Assembly (NCBI GenBank): GCA_027296055.1
Contig: JAPUJT010000049.1
Location: 113,244 to 177,243, forward strand
Direction of reading: 5' to 3'
Source: Planctomycetota bacterium
GTDB lineage: Bacteria > Planctomycetota > JAPUJT01
DNA: 64,000 nucleotides
Position numbers and translations under genes: made by a program. Position 1 is the first letter of the stretch, and each line of letters starts with the position of its first letter. This document shows positions 1 through 9,877 of the stretch, one piece after another. The notes beneath the pieces are model-generated. The model had not been told where the DNA came from, did not search any database, and saw only the letters and a list, made by a program, of their open reading frames with translations.

Positions 1-2
1 CG

Positions 3-2351
3 GGAACGACCGTCGACATCGGCGGCAACGCCCTCCTGAACCCGGCCTTCATCGACACCTCGACGGTGGTCGGAACCGTCCCTCCGGGCTCGGTCGGCAC
101 GGTGAACGTGTCGGTCATCAACATCAACGGGACGGACACCTTGCCGGGGGCCTTCACCTATCAGACGCCGATCATGACGGCCTACGATGACCAGAAGAAC
201 GAGCAGATCGTCTACATAACGAAGGGGCCCGGCGGCGGCCTCTGGATGAGCCTCGACGGCTCTTGCAGCGGTGGCACCTCGGGAGGAGTCCTCTACTTTG
301 ATGATGGGGGCACCCCCTCCATCTTGACAGACGATCGGACCCAGCTCTTCACAGCGGCGGATGGACTCCAGTCCACCGCCCTCGGCGAGATAGGGTTCGA
401 AGGGACCACTGGCGTCTGGATCACGAGAACCGGGTTCCAGTGCGGCGGCGTCGATGAGGGGATCGCCTACCTGGATCACAATGGGACAATCTTCGACAAG
501 TCTGACGACCAGTGGAGGTACTTCACACCGGCGAATACCCCGATGACGGAGCAGCGTGTAGGTGGCATTCACGTGATGAGCGGAGGAATCTGGATAGCCA
601 TGGTCGGAGGGGGTCTCGCCTACCTCGATCACGCCGGCACCCCGCTGGACGACACGGATGACCAGTGGACTCTCCGAAACGATTTCGACGGTCTCGGTAT
701 GTGGTACGACTGGATTCGCGACGTATATGTCGAGCCTATCACGGGCCACCTGGTCATGGGGTACGACACCAACACTTACCAGTTTCTCGATTTCAACGAC
801 TTGAATCCTGGGGACAAGATCTCGGACATCTGGTCGTCATCGCTGTTCATACCCGTCATGGGGCTCTTCCACGAGCAGGAGCCTACTGCCGCTAGCCAGT
901 TCTGGATGGGGGGTAGGTACTGGGGGATGGTCCTGCATGACGAGGGGGCGGACCCGATGTTGTCACAGTTCGACGACGTGGACCTGATGGAATTCACCAC
1001 GGGCGACGGGATGCTCAACGGTACGGTCCTCGGGATGCAGGTCCTCTCGAACGGCGTCTGGGTCGGGACGGAAGAGGGCCTCAATTTCCTCGAGCATATG
1101 GGGACGATATCGAGCATGGCCGACAAGTCGGACGACGTCTGGTACGACTACGCGGAGGCGGAAGGGCTCTCGAACCAGTACATGCGCTCGATGTACATCG
1201 ACGGCGCCTCGAACTTCTGGCTGGGCACTCAAGCCGGGCTCAACTACTTCGAGCACAACTCGACCCCGACCGTCAAGACGGATGATACCTGGACGACGAT
1301 CTTCTTCGATCTGCCGGACCGGCCCCGATACATCCAGGCGGACCCTGCCGGGGGCGTCTGGGTGGCCACGGAAGCAGGCGTGGTCTACATAACTGACAAT
1401 GGCACTCCCCGGGACGCTTCGGACGACTCGTTCATCTACTACACGACGGCGGACGGCCTCAGCGCCAACCAGATGGCTGGCGTCTATCCGCACCCGAACG
1501 GCTTGGGGGTCTGGATCATAGGCGCCGACATGTCGTACCTGGATCACGCCGGTACGCCTTTGAACAAGTCCGACGACACACTCACCGTGCTCACGCCGCC
1601 GTTTCCACCTCTGACGAATTACTGGGAGGATACGGTCCTCAGGATAGGGCCGACGGGCGGGCTCTGGATCGGCACCGAGCAGTTCGGCGTCTTCTACTTC
1701 GATGACATGGGAACGCCGGCGGACACGACGGACGATAGCTGGACACAGTACGCCCCGTCGGATGGTCTTCCGGGCGCGTACGTCGTAGACATCTCCTTCG
1801 ACGCGCCGGACGGGGTCTGGTTGGCCACGCTCGGCGGGGTCCTCTACATGGACACTCGCGGCACTCCGACGGTGAAGATCGATGACCTGAAGACGGTCTT
1901 CACGGCGCTCGATTCGGGACTGGCGGACACGGTCACGGCGTCGGTGCTGGTCGATGACTCCGGCAACGGAGTATGGTTCGGCACACTGAACGGCCTCAGC
2001 TTCCTCGATCATGGCGGGACGCCGGCCGTGAAGAGCGACGATCAATGGCAGACCTATACGACCGCGGACGGCATGATCTCGAACTTCGTCTGGACGATTC
2101 AGAGGGGAAGCGAGGGCCTCAACTGGTTCACCCTCTCGACGCAGTTCGGCGGGAACACCGATGGGATCGGCTTCCACAACGACTCCGGAACGCCGCTCGA
2201 CAAGTCGGACGATTTCTGGGGCCGTCTGGACAGCTCCGATGGACTGCCGGCGGTGGATTACAGGTCGGCTTACGTCACGGAGGCAACCGGCGGGCTCTGG
2301 ATCAGCGTCCAGAGTTACCCGACGAGCTACGTCATCTTCGTCACGCGGTAA
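3..2351 (+). CDS. Secreted IPT/TIG + beta-propeller (Reg_prop-like) repeat protein, 5' partial
   Basis: Frame is open to the window edge (GTTVDIGGNALLNPAFIDTS... IPT/TIG-like), followed by ~11 blades with GGxWxxT and xxxGTPxxxSDDxW motifs; stop TAA at 2349-2351. Confidence 0.85.
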   Translation, partial: GTTVDIGGNALLNPAFIDTSTVVGTVPPGSVGTVNVSVININGTDTLPGAFTYQTPIMTAYDDQKNEQIVYITKGPGGGLWMSLDGSCSGGTSGGVLYFDDGGTPSILTDDRTQLFTAADGLQSTALGEIGFEGTTGVWITRTGFQCGGVDEGIAYLDHNGTIFDKSDDQWRYFTPANTPMTEQRVGGIHVMSGGIWIAMVGGGLAYLDHAGTPLDDTDDQWTLRNDFDGLGMWYDWIRDVYVEPITGHLVMGYDTNTYQFLDFNDLNPGDKISDIWSSSLFIPVMGLFHEQEPTAASQFWMGGRYWGMVLHDEGADPMLSQFDDVDLMEFTTGDGMLNGTVLGMQVLSNGVWVGTEEGLNFLEHMGTISSMADKSDDVWYDYAEAEGLSNQYMRSMYIDGASNFWLGTQAGLNYFEHNSTPTVKTDDTWTTIFFDLPDRPRYIQADPAGGVWVATEAGVVYITDNGTPRDASDDSFIYYTTADGLSANQMAGVYPHPNGLGVWIIGADMSYLDHAGTPLNKSDDTLTVLTPPFPPLTNYWEDTVLRIGPTGGLWIGTEQFGVFYFDDMGTPADTTDDSWTQYAPSDGLPGAYVVDISFDAPDGVWLATLGGVLYMDTRGTPTVKIDDLKTVFTALDSGLADTVTASVLVDDSGNGVWFGTLNGLSFLDHGGTPAVKSDDQWQTYTTADGMISNFVWTIQRGSEGLNWFTLSTQFGGNTDGIGFHNDSGTPLDKSDDFWGRLDSSDGLPAVDYRSAYVTEATGGLWISVQSYPTSYVIFVTR

Positions 2352-2356
2352 GACAA

Positions 2357-2396
2357 AAGGGGACAGTCCCCAGGGAACACACACTTAATTCTCGTG
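2357..2396. repeat. GGGGACA-type short palindromic element (REP-like)
   Basis: ggggacagtcccc palindrome followed by agggaacacacacttaattc; matches motifs at 2911-3009 and 30292-30335. Confidence 0.5.
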
Positions 2397-2403
2397 CCGC
2401 GGG

Positions 2404-2910
2404 ATGGAGGGTGGAATGCAAAAGCGCTGGCGGTGGATCTGCATGTTTCTCGTGGTGGTCGCGGTCGCAGGCCTGGCCTGCCATAAACGGAGCAGCAAGA
2501 AGAAGAAACCGCCTCCGTCGGAGGGGGCCAGCGTACGCATCAACGGCAGCGTCGTCACGTTTGCCATCGTGGATCACTTCTACGACACTGTCTTTGGCGA
2601 GATCGTAATCAACATGTGGAGTTCCAGTCCCACCGGATGGGATATCTACATCTTCGCGGCTGGTCCCGACGCGAACCCTGGCTGTGTGAATAGCTGCGAT
2701 GACTTCGTATTCATCGAGGTGTACGATCCGTTCGGAGACGTATACTTGGAGGATTTCTGCTTCTACGATGTCTACCAGTGTTTCTCCTCGTACTCCACGA
2801 CACTGGGGACTTTCACCATCGGGACGTTCTCGGCCGACGTGGAAAACCTCTTCCCTCCGTGGGATGTCCTGGACCTGACGGGCGGGAGCTTCACGGCGGT
2901 CAGGAATTAA
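2404..2910 (+). CDS. Small lipoprotein, hypothetical
   Basis: Signal/lipobox FLVVVAVAGLAC; internal start at 2416 (MQKRWRW) also possible; stop TAA abuts the GGGGACA element. Confidence 0.75.
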   Translation: MEGGMQKRWRWICMFLVVVAVAGLACHKRSSKKKKPPPSEGASVRINGSVVTFAIVDHFYDTVFGEIVINMWSSSPTGWDIYIFAAGPDANPGCVNSCDDFVFIEVYDPFGDVYLEDFCFYDVYQCFSSYSTTLGTFTIGTFSADVENLFPPWDVLDLTGGSFTAVRN

Positions 2911-3021
2911 GGGGACACACATCCCTGGTCAACCACCGGGTATGCGAACGGCTCAGAGGCTTCCGTCCTCTGGTCATAGGCGCGTACGGCGGTCCGGGTG
3001 TATGTCCCCGAAACCAATTTA
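2907..3021. repeat. Long imperfect hairpin with GGGGACA/TGTCCCC ends between convergent genes (REP/BIME-like or bidirectional terminator)
   Basis: ggggacacacatccctggtc...ccgggtgtatgtcccc; GTATGCG/CGCGTAC inner stem (2940-2946/2981-2987); CAGAGG/CCTCTG apical stem (2954-2959/2967-2972). Confidence 0.6.
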
Positions 3022-6000
3022 TCGTGCGAAGCGGCGGACGCGGCGGTTGCCGGTGTCGCTCACGAAGATGTCTCCGGCAGGATCGATCAGGATGCCGGAG
3101 GGACCGCTGAGGGCGGTGAAGGCGGGGGGAAGGGCGTCCCCGTTGAAGTCCTGGCTATTGGTCCCGGCGATCTTCGTCACCAGGCCTGGCCCCACCAGGG
3201 TTCCCGCCACCGTGAGAGGCGTCACCTGGGGATTGTAGACCAGGACGCGGTGGTTCAGCGTGTCCACGATGAACAGGTTGCCCGCCGGATCCGTTGCGAC
3301 CCCCAGAGGGCTGTCGAGAAGGATGTCCCGAGGGGGGAGCCTATCTCCGTTGAAGCCCCCCAGTGACGTCTGCTGGCCCACGATGACACCCGAAACCAAG
3401 GTAAGGGGATTCACCTCGACGATCCGGTGGTTCATCGAGTCTGCGACGTAGAGGGTTCCCGTCGCATGCAGGTGGATGCCCGCGGGTTCGTCGAACTGAC
3501 CCACTCCGTTCCCCCGCTGTCCTAGCGGGTCTCCGGCCACGAGGGTGACGAATCCGGTGGAGTCGACGCGGCGTATCTGGTGGTTCTGCGTATCGGAGAT
3601 GAAGACATCTCCCAGGGGACCGACCTCCACATCGGTCGGAGAATGGAAGCAAGTCGACCGGGCGTCCACGTCGTTGATCGGTGATCCGGCGCAGCCGTTC
3701 CCCGCGATCGTGTCGATGTTGCCCGGCTCGATGTTTGTCACGCCGTTGACGGTGACAGGGGAGGTTCCCATGTTCACCACGCGAACCACGTGGTTATCCC
3801 TGTCGGCGATATAGAGGTTTCCCGCCAGGTCCAGGGCGAGGCCGGTCGGAGAGTTGAACGATGCGCCCGAGAGGGCGTCCCTGTCCCCCAGATAGGCGGG
3901 GATCCCGTTGCCGCCCAGGACCGTCATGGCTCGGGTCCTCGGGTCGAGCCGGAATATCCTGTGCGAGTGGCTGTTGCCCGCGTTGGTGTCGCTGAAGATG
4001 ACGTTCCCGACAGCATCCTGAGCGAGCGACACGGGCGCGACCACCAACCCGTTGCTCAGCCCGCCTGGATCTCCGGCGATCGATCTCACACTTCGGGGCT
4101 CGATCAGCTTCGGACCGAGACGCACATCATCGTCCGTCAAGTTGACCAGGCGCACCACCCCGTTGGATGAATCCGCCACGAACAGGTTGCCCGATGGCTG
4201 GAGTCCGATCCCCGTGGGCTCGTTCAGGGTGGTGACGAGGTTCGAGAGGCCGTCGCCGTTGAACCCCGGTTGACCGGAGCCGACGATTGTGCTGATGAAT
4301 CCCGGGTCGATCTGCACGCCTCCGATGGTGATGGAAAGCGGACCGCCGTTGACGATGCGCATCTTGTGATTGAGGCTATCGGCGATGAGCAGATTCCCGT
4401 CGGGGGTCACGGCGAGGTCCCGGACCTCGGACAGGCGGGCGGTGAGCGCCGTTCCCCCATCGCCGGAAGATCCGGGGATGCCCGCTCCCGCCACGGTGCG
4501 GATCGTCCCCGGAGGAACGCTGACTCCTAGCATCGAGGCAGTCGTAGCGCCGAGATTGATCGCCCTGATCCGGAAGTTGCCGGAATCGGCGATGAAGAGA
4601 TTACCCCTGGGATCCAAGGCAAGGCCCAGCGGAGTATTCAGTCGGGCGGCAGGGGCGGCGCCTCCATCCCCTCCGAATCCGGCGATCCCGTCGCCCGTTA
4701 TCGTCTGAACCGTCCCTGGCTCGATCGAAGTCCCGGCGACGTCGATCGGGTCGGACTGCGTGTTGACCGCTCGGATCACATGGTTGTCCTGCTCGGCGAT
4801 GAAGATATTGCCTGCCGAGTCGAGGACGACCGCCACGGGCGATCGCAGGAGGGCGAATGTCGGCGGCGCCCCGTCGCCGGCGTATCCCGGGACCCCGGCT
4901 CCCACCACGGTTTGAATCTCCCCTGGCAGCACCACTACGTTCGCGACCAAGAGAGGGGAGTCCTGATTGTTGATCACCCGGATCCGATGGTTCTGTGTGT
5001 CGGCGACAAAGAGGTTCCCGTCCCGGTCGAGCTCGAGGTCGACGGGGAAGGAGAACGTGGCCGATCCGGGAGGTCCCCCGTCCCCGGCGAAACCCGAGCC
5101 CCCGGTGCCGGCAATCACCTCCACGGTCCCGGTCTCCGCGTCCAGGCGGTAGATCCGGTTCGCCTTCCTCCCTCCGAAGTCAGGACTCGTCACATCGGTG
5201 AAGAACATGTTCCCCGCGCCGTCTATCACGATCCGGGCGGGAAAGGAGAACGCCGTCCCCTGTTCCTCCAGGGAGATTGACAGGGAGTTGATGTCCCCCG
5301 GATCGATGATGACGCCGCCCCACGTCCGGGTCACCGCGGTGGCGTTGATCGCCCGCACCCGATTCCCTCCGCCCTCCGAGACCAGAAGGTTTCCGTCCGG
5401 ATCGATGCGGATGCGGGTCGGGAAGATCAGGTTGGCGTCGGACGCGGGCGCTCCATCTCCCGTGCCCGGGTCGGCGACATCCGAGCCGGAAATCGTCTCG
5501 ATCGTATCGGGCGAGACGGTCACGGACCCTATCGTGAGTGGCGCTCCGGATGTATTGACCACCCGGATGCGACCGTTGCCCACATCGGCCAGATAGAGGT
5601 TGTCGGCCGCATCCAACGAGAGGCCGAGAGGCTCGTCGAGCCGAGCGAAGTTCGGGGCGCCCCCATCCCCACCGAACCCCCTCAGTCCGTTGCCCACGAT
5701 CGTAGCGATCCCGTTCCCGACGATGTTGATCCCCGCGATCGTGGTGAGAGTCGGGTCGGGGTTGATAACCCTGATGCGATTCTCGTCGGGCTGCGAGACG
5801 TATACCCGGCCGAAGCTGTCTATCGCCAGCCCTTGAGGTAGGCCGATCTGGGCGAGCCTGGCCAGCCCCCCGTCTCCGTTCGCCCCTCCGGGGACATAAC
5901 TCCCCGTCCCGGCGATCGTCTCGATCTCGAAGGGGTCGATCTGAACGCCGGCGATCGTGAAGGGCATCGGCTGCGTGCTGACCACGCGAACCCGATTGTG

Positions 6001-6942
6001 GAAGGTGTCGGCCACATAGACATTTCCCATCGGATCCAGGGCAATTCCGAAGGGCGCGGCGAGGACGGAGGTGACCGCCAACGACCCGTCTCCGATGTCC
6101 GGGAATGTTCGGCCGCCGCCACCTGCTATCGTGTCGATGAAGCCTGCAGCGGCCGTGACCACGCGAATCCTGCTGTTCAACAGATCGCAGACATAGAGGT
6201 CTCCGTTCGGAGCGAGAGCGAGATCGATGGGAAGATTCAGCTTGGCATCGGTGGCCAGGATGTTGTCTCCGTTGAATCCCGGCTCTCCGGTTCCCACATA
6301 GACCGAGGCGGTGTCCGAGGTCGGGTCGTACCTGAGGACCCGGTTATTGAAGGTGTCGCTCACATAGATCACGCCGCTGAGCGGATCCGCCACGAGCCCG
6401 TTCGGGAAGTTGAGGCTCGGTCCGACCACCCCTCCCGCCACCGTCGCAACGAATGCGTTCTGCGCCGAAAACGAGCCGGTCGTCACCGAGTCTCCACCAA
6501 GGTCCGTGAAGGTCTCTGTCGGGGTGATCCGGATCCGGACGTCGGGATGGTTCACGCTTCCGAGATCGATCAGGGAGTTCCAGACAAACGTATAGGCGAG
6601 GGATACGCGGGCCGTCTTGAGCCCGGTCACGCCGGAGCTACCGGCCCCCTCCGCTTGCGTGGCCTGCTCGAAGGTCATGCCACCGTCGGTCGAATACTCC
6701 AGGGTGACGTCCACCGGATCGGACTGAAGGTCGAGGACCTGAAACGGAAAGGTGAAGAGGTCGTTGTTCGATCCGGACGGTGTGGTGATGCTCACCGATG
6801 GAGGGGTATTCGGGGGACCCTCGTCATCGCTCTTCTGATTGGCTACGACGACCCAGACCACCCCGCCGGCTACGTACCCGCAGCCGGAGATGAGCAGCAG
6901 GATCACGGATAGGATGGAGATGGCCCGAGGACTGTTGATCAT
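3019..6942 (-). CDS. NHL-repeat lipoprotein
   Basis: Lipobox LLLISGCG; many GDGGPA...L..P.GLALD..GNLFIAD..NHRIRVVN repeats. Confidence 0.92.
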   Translation of the reverse strand: MINSPRAISILSVILLLISGCGYVAGGVVWVVVANQKSDDEGPPNTPPSVSITTPSGSNNDLFTFPFQVLDLQSDPVDVTLEYSTDGGMTFEQATQAEGAGSSGVTGLKTARVSLAYTFVWNSLIDLGSVNHPDVRIRITPTETFTDLGGDSVTTGSFSAQNAFVATVAGGVVGPSLNFPNGLVADPLSGVIYVSDTFNNRVLRYDPTSDTASVYVGTGEPGFNGDNILATDAKLNLPIDLALAPNGDLYVCDLLNSRIRVVTAAAGFIDTIAGGGGRTFPDIGDGSLAVTSVLAAPFGIALDPMGNVYVADTFHNRVRVVSTQPMPFTIAGVQIDPFEIETIAGTGSYVPGGANGDGGLARLAQIGLPQGLAIDSFGRVYVSQPDENRIRVINPDPTLTTIAGINIVGNGIATIVGNGLRGFGGDGGAPNFARLDEPLGLSLDAADNLYLADVGNGRIRVVNTSGAPLTIGSVTVSPDTIETISGSDVADPGTGDGAPASDANLIFPTRIRIDPDGNLLVSEGGGNRVRAINATAVTRTWGGVIIDPGDINSLSISLEEQGTAFSFPARIVIDGAGNMFFTDVTSPDFGGRKANRIYRLDAETGTVEVIAGTGGSGFAGDGGPPGSATFSFPVDLELDRDGNLFVADTQNHRIRVINNQDSPLLVANVVVLPGEIQTVVGAGVPGYAGDGAPPTFALLRSPVAVVLDSAGNIFIAEQDNHVIRAVNTQSDPIDVAGTSIEPGTVQTITGDGIAGFGGDGGAAPAARLNTPLGLALDPRGNLFIADSGNFRIRAINLGATTASMLGVSVPPGTIRTVAGAGIPGSSGDGGTALTARLSEVRDLAVTPDGNLLIADSLNHKMRIVNGGPLSITIGGVQIDPGFISTIVGSGQPGFNGDGLSNLVTTLNEPTGIGLQPSGNLFVADSSNGVVRLVNLTDDDVRLGPKLIEPRSVRSIAGDPGGLSNGLVVAPVSLAQDAVGNVIFSDTNAGNSHSHRIFRLDPRTRAMTVLGGNGIPAYLGDRDALSGASFNSPTGLALDLAGNLYIADRDNHVVRVVNMGTSPVTVNGVTNIEPGNIDTIAGNGCAGSPINDVDARSTCFHSPTDVEVGPLGDVFISDTQNHQIRRVDSTGFVTLVAGDPLGQRGNGVGQFDEPAGIHLHATGTLYVADSMNHRIVEVNPLTLVSGVIVGQQTSLGGFNGDRLPPRDILLDSPLGVATDPAGNLFIVDTLNHRVLVYNPQVTPLTVAGTLVGPGLVTKIAGTNSQDFNGDALPPAFTALSGPSGILIDPAGDIFVSDTGNRRVRRFAR

Positions 6943-7030
6943 GAATCTGGGTGATCCTATGAGTCGGGCAGAAGCCCTTCCCCCCCGAGTCGTGCATATC
7001 CATAGATAACCCGCGGAGGGATTCCCTGCA

Positions 7031-7064
7031 AGGGGAATGTGAGCCGGGTCACGTGTCCCCCTCA
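7031..7064. repeat. Possible GGGGACACGTG element at the gene 3' end
   Basis: On the minus strand the stop TGA of 7062..8621 is followed directly by GGGGGACACGTGACCCGGCTCACATTCCCC (weak inverted repeat). Confidence 0.35.
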
Positions 7065-8621
7065 GTGGCCGGATCCCGTCGCTCCGTCCGGGTTTGGGGA
7101 AATACCGTCCGTAGCGGGGAGAGCATAGACCACCACCGCCTCCGATGAGTGGGCTTCCCGAAGGCTTGCAGGCCTCTCACCCTTGAAGAACCAGGCGTTC
7201 CGGGGCTCCTTTCGCACGACAAGGTGAGTGGCCCGGCGCTCCCGGCAGTACTGGAAGAGAGCGCCGGCGTTGGTTCCCGTGGGCCAGGGGAGATGCTCAC
7301 CGTTCGCATAGAAGGCCACCCGGCGGGAGCGCGCACAGATCCGCGAGGACCCCGATTCGACTCCGATCGCCTGGGCCGCTGCCTTCATCCAGAGCTTGTC
7401 GACACGCTCTCTCTGGAACGCCCGCGCCCCGAGACCGGCAGCGAAGATGACCAGGAGAGTCCACCAGATCCGATGGGAGCGGTTCGCGAAGCGGCGTTCG
7501 AGGCGCCGGGCGATCTCGTCCAACCCGATCCCGCACCAGAGGCACGCGGGAGGGATCATCGCCGCGAGAAAGCGCGGGTTGGGGTAGTTCACGGCGATGC
7601 ATGCTACGTACCAGACCAGGAAGAAGATGAGGAGCCACTCCTTCCTGCCAGAGGGGGGCCGGAGCAAGAGACCCGAGAGGAACAGGCCGAGGGCAACCGG
7701 GTGAATGGCATGAGGAAACGCTTGCACAACGAGCAGGGCGAAGTCGTGAACGTACTTTTCGAGGAAGAGTCCTCGATTCCGTCCGATGACGGTGACGGCC
7801 TCGCCGACACTGATGCCCTCCTCGCCACCCAGGCCACGATACCCCTCCAGGGCAACCCCTTTTCTGGCGGCATATCGGGGCAGCCCACCGAGCAGCTCCG
7901 ATCCCTTTCGGGTGAACTGCAGATGTCCCGTCTCCGACTGGAGGAGGGCCGCGTACGGAGCCAGGGGCGCGAGGGCGAGCACGAGGAAGACGGCCAACGG
8001 GGCGATCTTCGTCCCGATACGCTGGGACCGGACGCGGAGCGATGGAATGGCTATCAGTCCGAACGGGGCAAGGAGGATCCCTTCAGGGCGCGTCAGGGTC
8101 GAGAGACCGGCCGCGACTCCGGCAAGGGCGATCGGGATGAGCTTCCCTTCGCCGGCGCCGATCCAGATCCCCGCGACGGACCCCAGGACCAGGAACAGGA
8201 ACAAAGATTCCGAGAGGACGTCGCCAGAAAGCGTCAGGAGGAAGGGGGCCAGGACGTAAACCACCGCCGCTCCGCGAACGGCCCGGGCTGGCAGCAGGGT
8301 CCGCCCCAGCAAGATGAGGGGAACGACGGCGATGGCCCCGAAGAGGATCGAGACGGCCTTCCCGGCCGTCACCGGATCGGAGAAGATTCCACCGAACACC
8401 GCGATCGCGGCGGGATAGAGTGGCGGATAATGTCCCGTCAGACTCTCCCGGACCTTTCCCTCTCGCAGAAGATCGGCCTGCTCGATGTAAACGACCCCGT
8501 CTTCCGCAATGATCGGAGTGACGAATCCCTTGTAGCCGCGAACGACGAGGGCGAGGACCACGAAGAGCAGGATCTCCAGGCCGAGAGACCTCTCCTGGGG
8601 TGGTTCCATGGGAACGCTCAA
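7062..8621 (-). CDS. GT39/ArnT-like polyprenyl-linked sugar glycosyltransferase (membrane)
   Basis: Multiple TM segments; N-terminal IIAEDGVVYIEQADLLREG...GHYPPLYPAAIAVFG typical of the GT-C fold. Confidence 0.8.
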   Translation of the reverse strand: MSVPMEPPQERSLGLEILLFVVLALVVRGYKGFVTPIIAEDGVVYIEQADLLREGKVRESLTGHYPPLYPAAIAVFGGIFSDPVTAGKAVSILFGAIAVVPLILLGRTLLPARAVRGAAVVYVLAPFLLTLSGDVLSESLFLFLVLGSVAGIWIGAGEGKLIPIALAGVAAGLSTLTRPEGILLAPFGLIAIPSLRVRSQRIGTKIAPLAVFLVLALAPLAPYAALLQSETGHLQFTRKGSELLGGLPRYAARKGVALEGYRGLGGEEGISVGEAVTVIGRNRGLFLEKYVHDFALLVVQAFPHAIHPVALGLFLSGLLLRPPSGRKEWLLIFFLVWYVACIAVNYPNPRFLAAMIPPACLWCGIGLDEIARRLERRFANRSHRIWWTLLVIFAAGLGARAFQRERVDKLWMKAAAQAIGVESGSSRICARSRRVAFYANGEHLPWPTGTNAGALFQYCRERRATHLVVRKEPRNAWFFKGERPASLREAHSSEAVVVYALPATDGISPNPDGATGSGH

Positions 8622-9877
8622 CGAGTCGCCTGCGATCTCGTGTGGTTCATGCTCTGAAAGAGATTGCCGTAGTCTCGCACGACTCGATCCCAGCTGTACT
8701 CCGAGACAACGGCCCGGCGAGCCGCCTCACCGAGCCGCTTCCGAAGGGATGGGCTGCGGAGGAGGAGGTCGAGCGCGAGGCAGAGCGGATCGACTCGCCC
8801 GGCCGGCACCAGGATGCCCGTCTCTCCCTGTCGGATCGCCTCGGGGATTCCATCGGTGCGCGTGGAGACCACCGGCTTCCCCGCCGCCATCGCCTCGAGG
8901 ATCGCCAGGGGGAGGCCTTCATAGAGGCTGGGGAGGCAAAAGATGTCGGCGGCCGCGTAAATCTCCGGCATCCGCTCATGCGGGACCTCGCGCAGAATTC
9001 GCGCCCGATCCGATATCCGAAGGCGTCGGATCTGAGATGAGTAGTCTCGACGTCCTCGCCCGACGAGGAGGAGATGGGCTTTGGGGTGTCGCGGGGCGAG
9101 CCGGGCGAAGGCCTCGAGGAGGTACTCCACGCCTTTCCGACCGACGAATCGCCCGGCGAAGAGGATCAGCTGCGCATCCTCGAGGCCGAGGTCCCGGCGG
9201 AAGGCGGTCCCGTCCACGCCGGGTCCGAATCGGTCCGGGTCGACGCCGTTGGGCACCCGCTGCGCCCGGGTCGCATAGTCCGTCGAGATCTGCCGACAGC
9301 CGTCACGGCTGACCGCCACCAACCGGTCGGAGAGGCGGGCCCCCATCACCCCTTCGAGGTACCGGAAGGGGAAGTCGATCCACTTATCGATCTGCTCGCG
9401 GAGCGTGAGCCCTCCACCCCGGTAGGCGCGGAGGAAGCGACTCTCTCTAAGAAAGGAGCATTGCATCGTGGTGACGATGCGCGGGCCGCGCCCCGTGAGG
9501 GCGCGTTCGATCCGCACGATGAGTGCCACCCATGCGCCCGAGAACTCGTGGGCGTGGACGATGCCGAATCGGTGACGCCGCCGTGTCTTCAGGTAGGCCA
9601 GCGCCGCCGCCCAGGGAAACAGCTTCTTCGGCCCCGTGACCCGTGTCGTCCCGGTCTCACCGGGGGTCGCTGCGCCTGCTCCGATCATGTGGACCGGGAA
9701 CCCCATCCTCAGGAGCCCCTTACGCTCCTCGCGGACCAGGACCCCTACCCCCCCGAGATCCTCGGGATCGTAACAGCTGCTGATCACGCAGATGGGGAGT
9801 CCTCCGGGCGCTCTCATCGACGCCTCGTCGCTAAATCTTCGAGGATGGCCAGATACTTGTCCGCCACGCTCTCCCAC
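8618..9877 (-). CDS. Glycosyltransferase family 4
   Basis: ILFAGRFVGRKGVEYLLEAFARL; EIYAAADIFCLPSLYEGLPLAILEAMAAGKPVVSTRTDGIPE. Confidence 0.92.
   Translation of the reverse strand: MGERGGQVSGHPRRFSDEASMRAPGGLPICVISSCYDPEDLGGVGVLVREERKGLLRMGFPVHMIGAGAATPGETGTTRVTGPKKLFPWAAALAYLKTRRRHRFGIVHAHEFSGAWVALIVRIERALTGRGPRIVTTMQCSFLRESRFLRAYRGGGLTLREQIDKWIDFPFRYLEGVMGARLSDRLVAVSRDGCRQISTDYATRAQRVPNGVDPDRFGPGVDGTAFRRDLGLEDAQLILFAGRFVGRKGVEYLLEAFARLAPRHPKAHLLLVGRGRRDYSSQIRRLRISDRARILREVPHERMPEIYAAADIFCLPSLYEGLPLAILEAMAAGKPVVSTRTDGIPEAIRQGETGILVPAGRVDPLCLALDLLLRSPSLRKRLGEAARRAVVSEYSWDRVVRDYGNLFQSMNHTRSQATR

Noticed and set aside
963-2384. 473-aa minus-strand ORF opposite the first propeller gene
   Set aside because: Arg/Val/Asp-rich shadow ORF of a high-GC coding strand; the plus frame has clear domain repeats.
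7149-8657. 502-aa plus-strand ORF
   Set aside because: Antisense to the GT39-like membrane protein; low-complexity composition (GDRDEE..), no recognisable domain.
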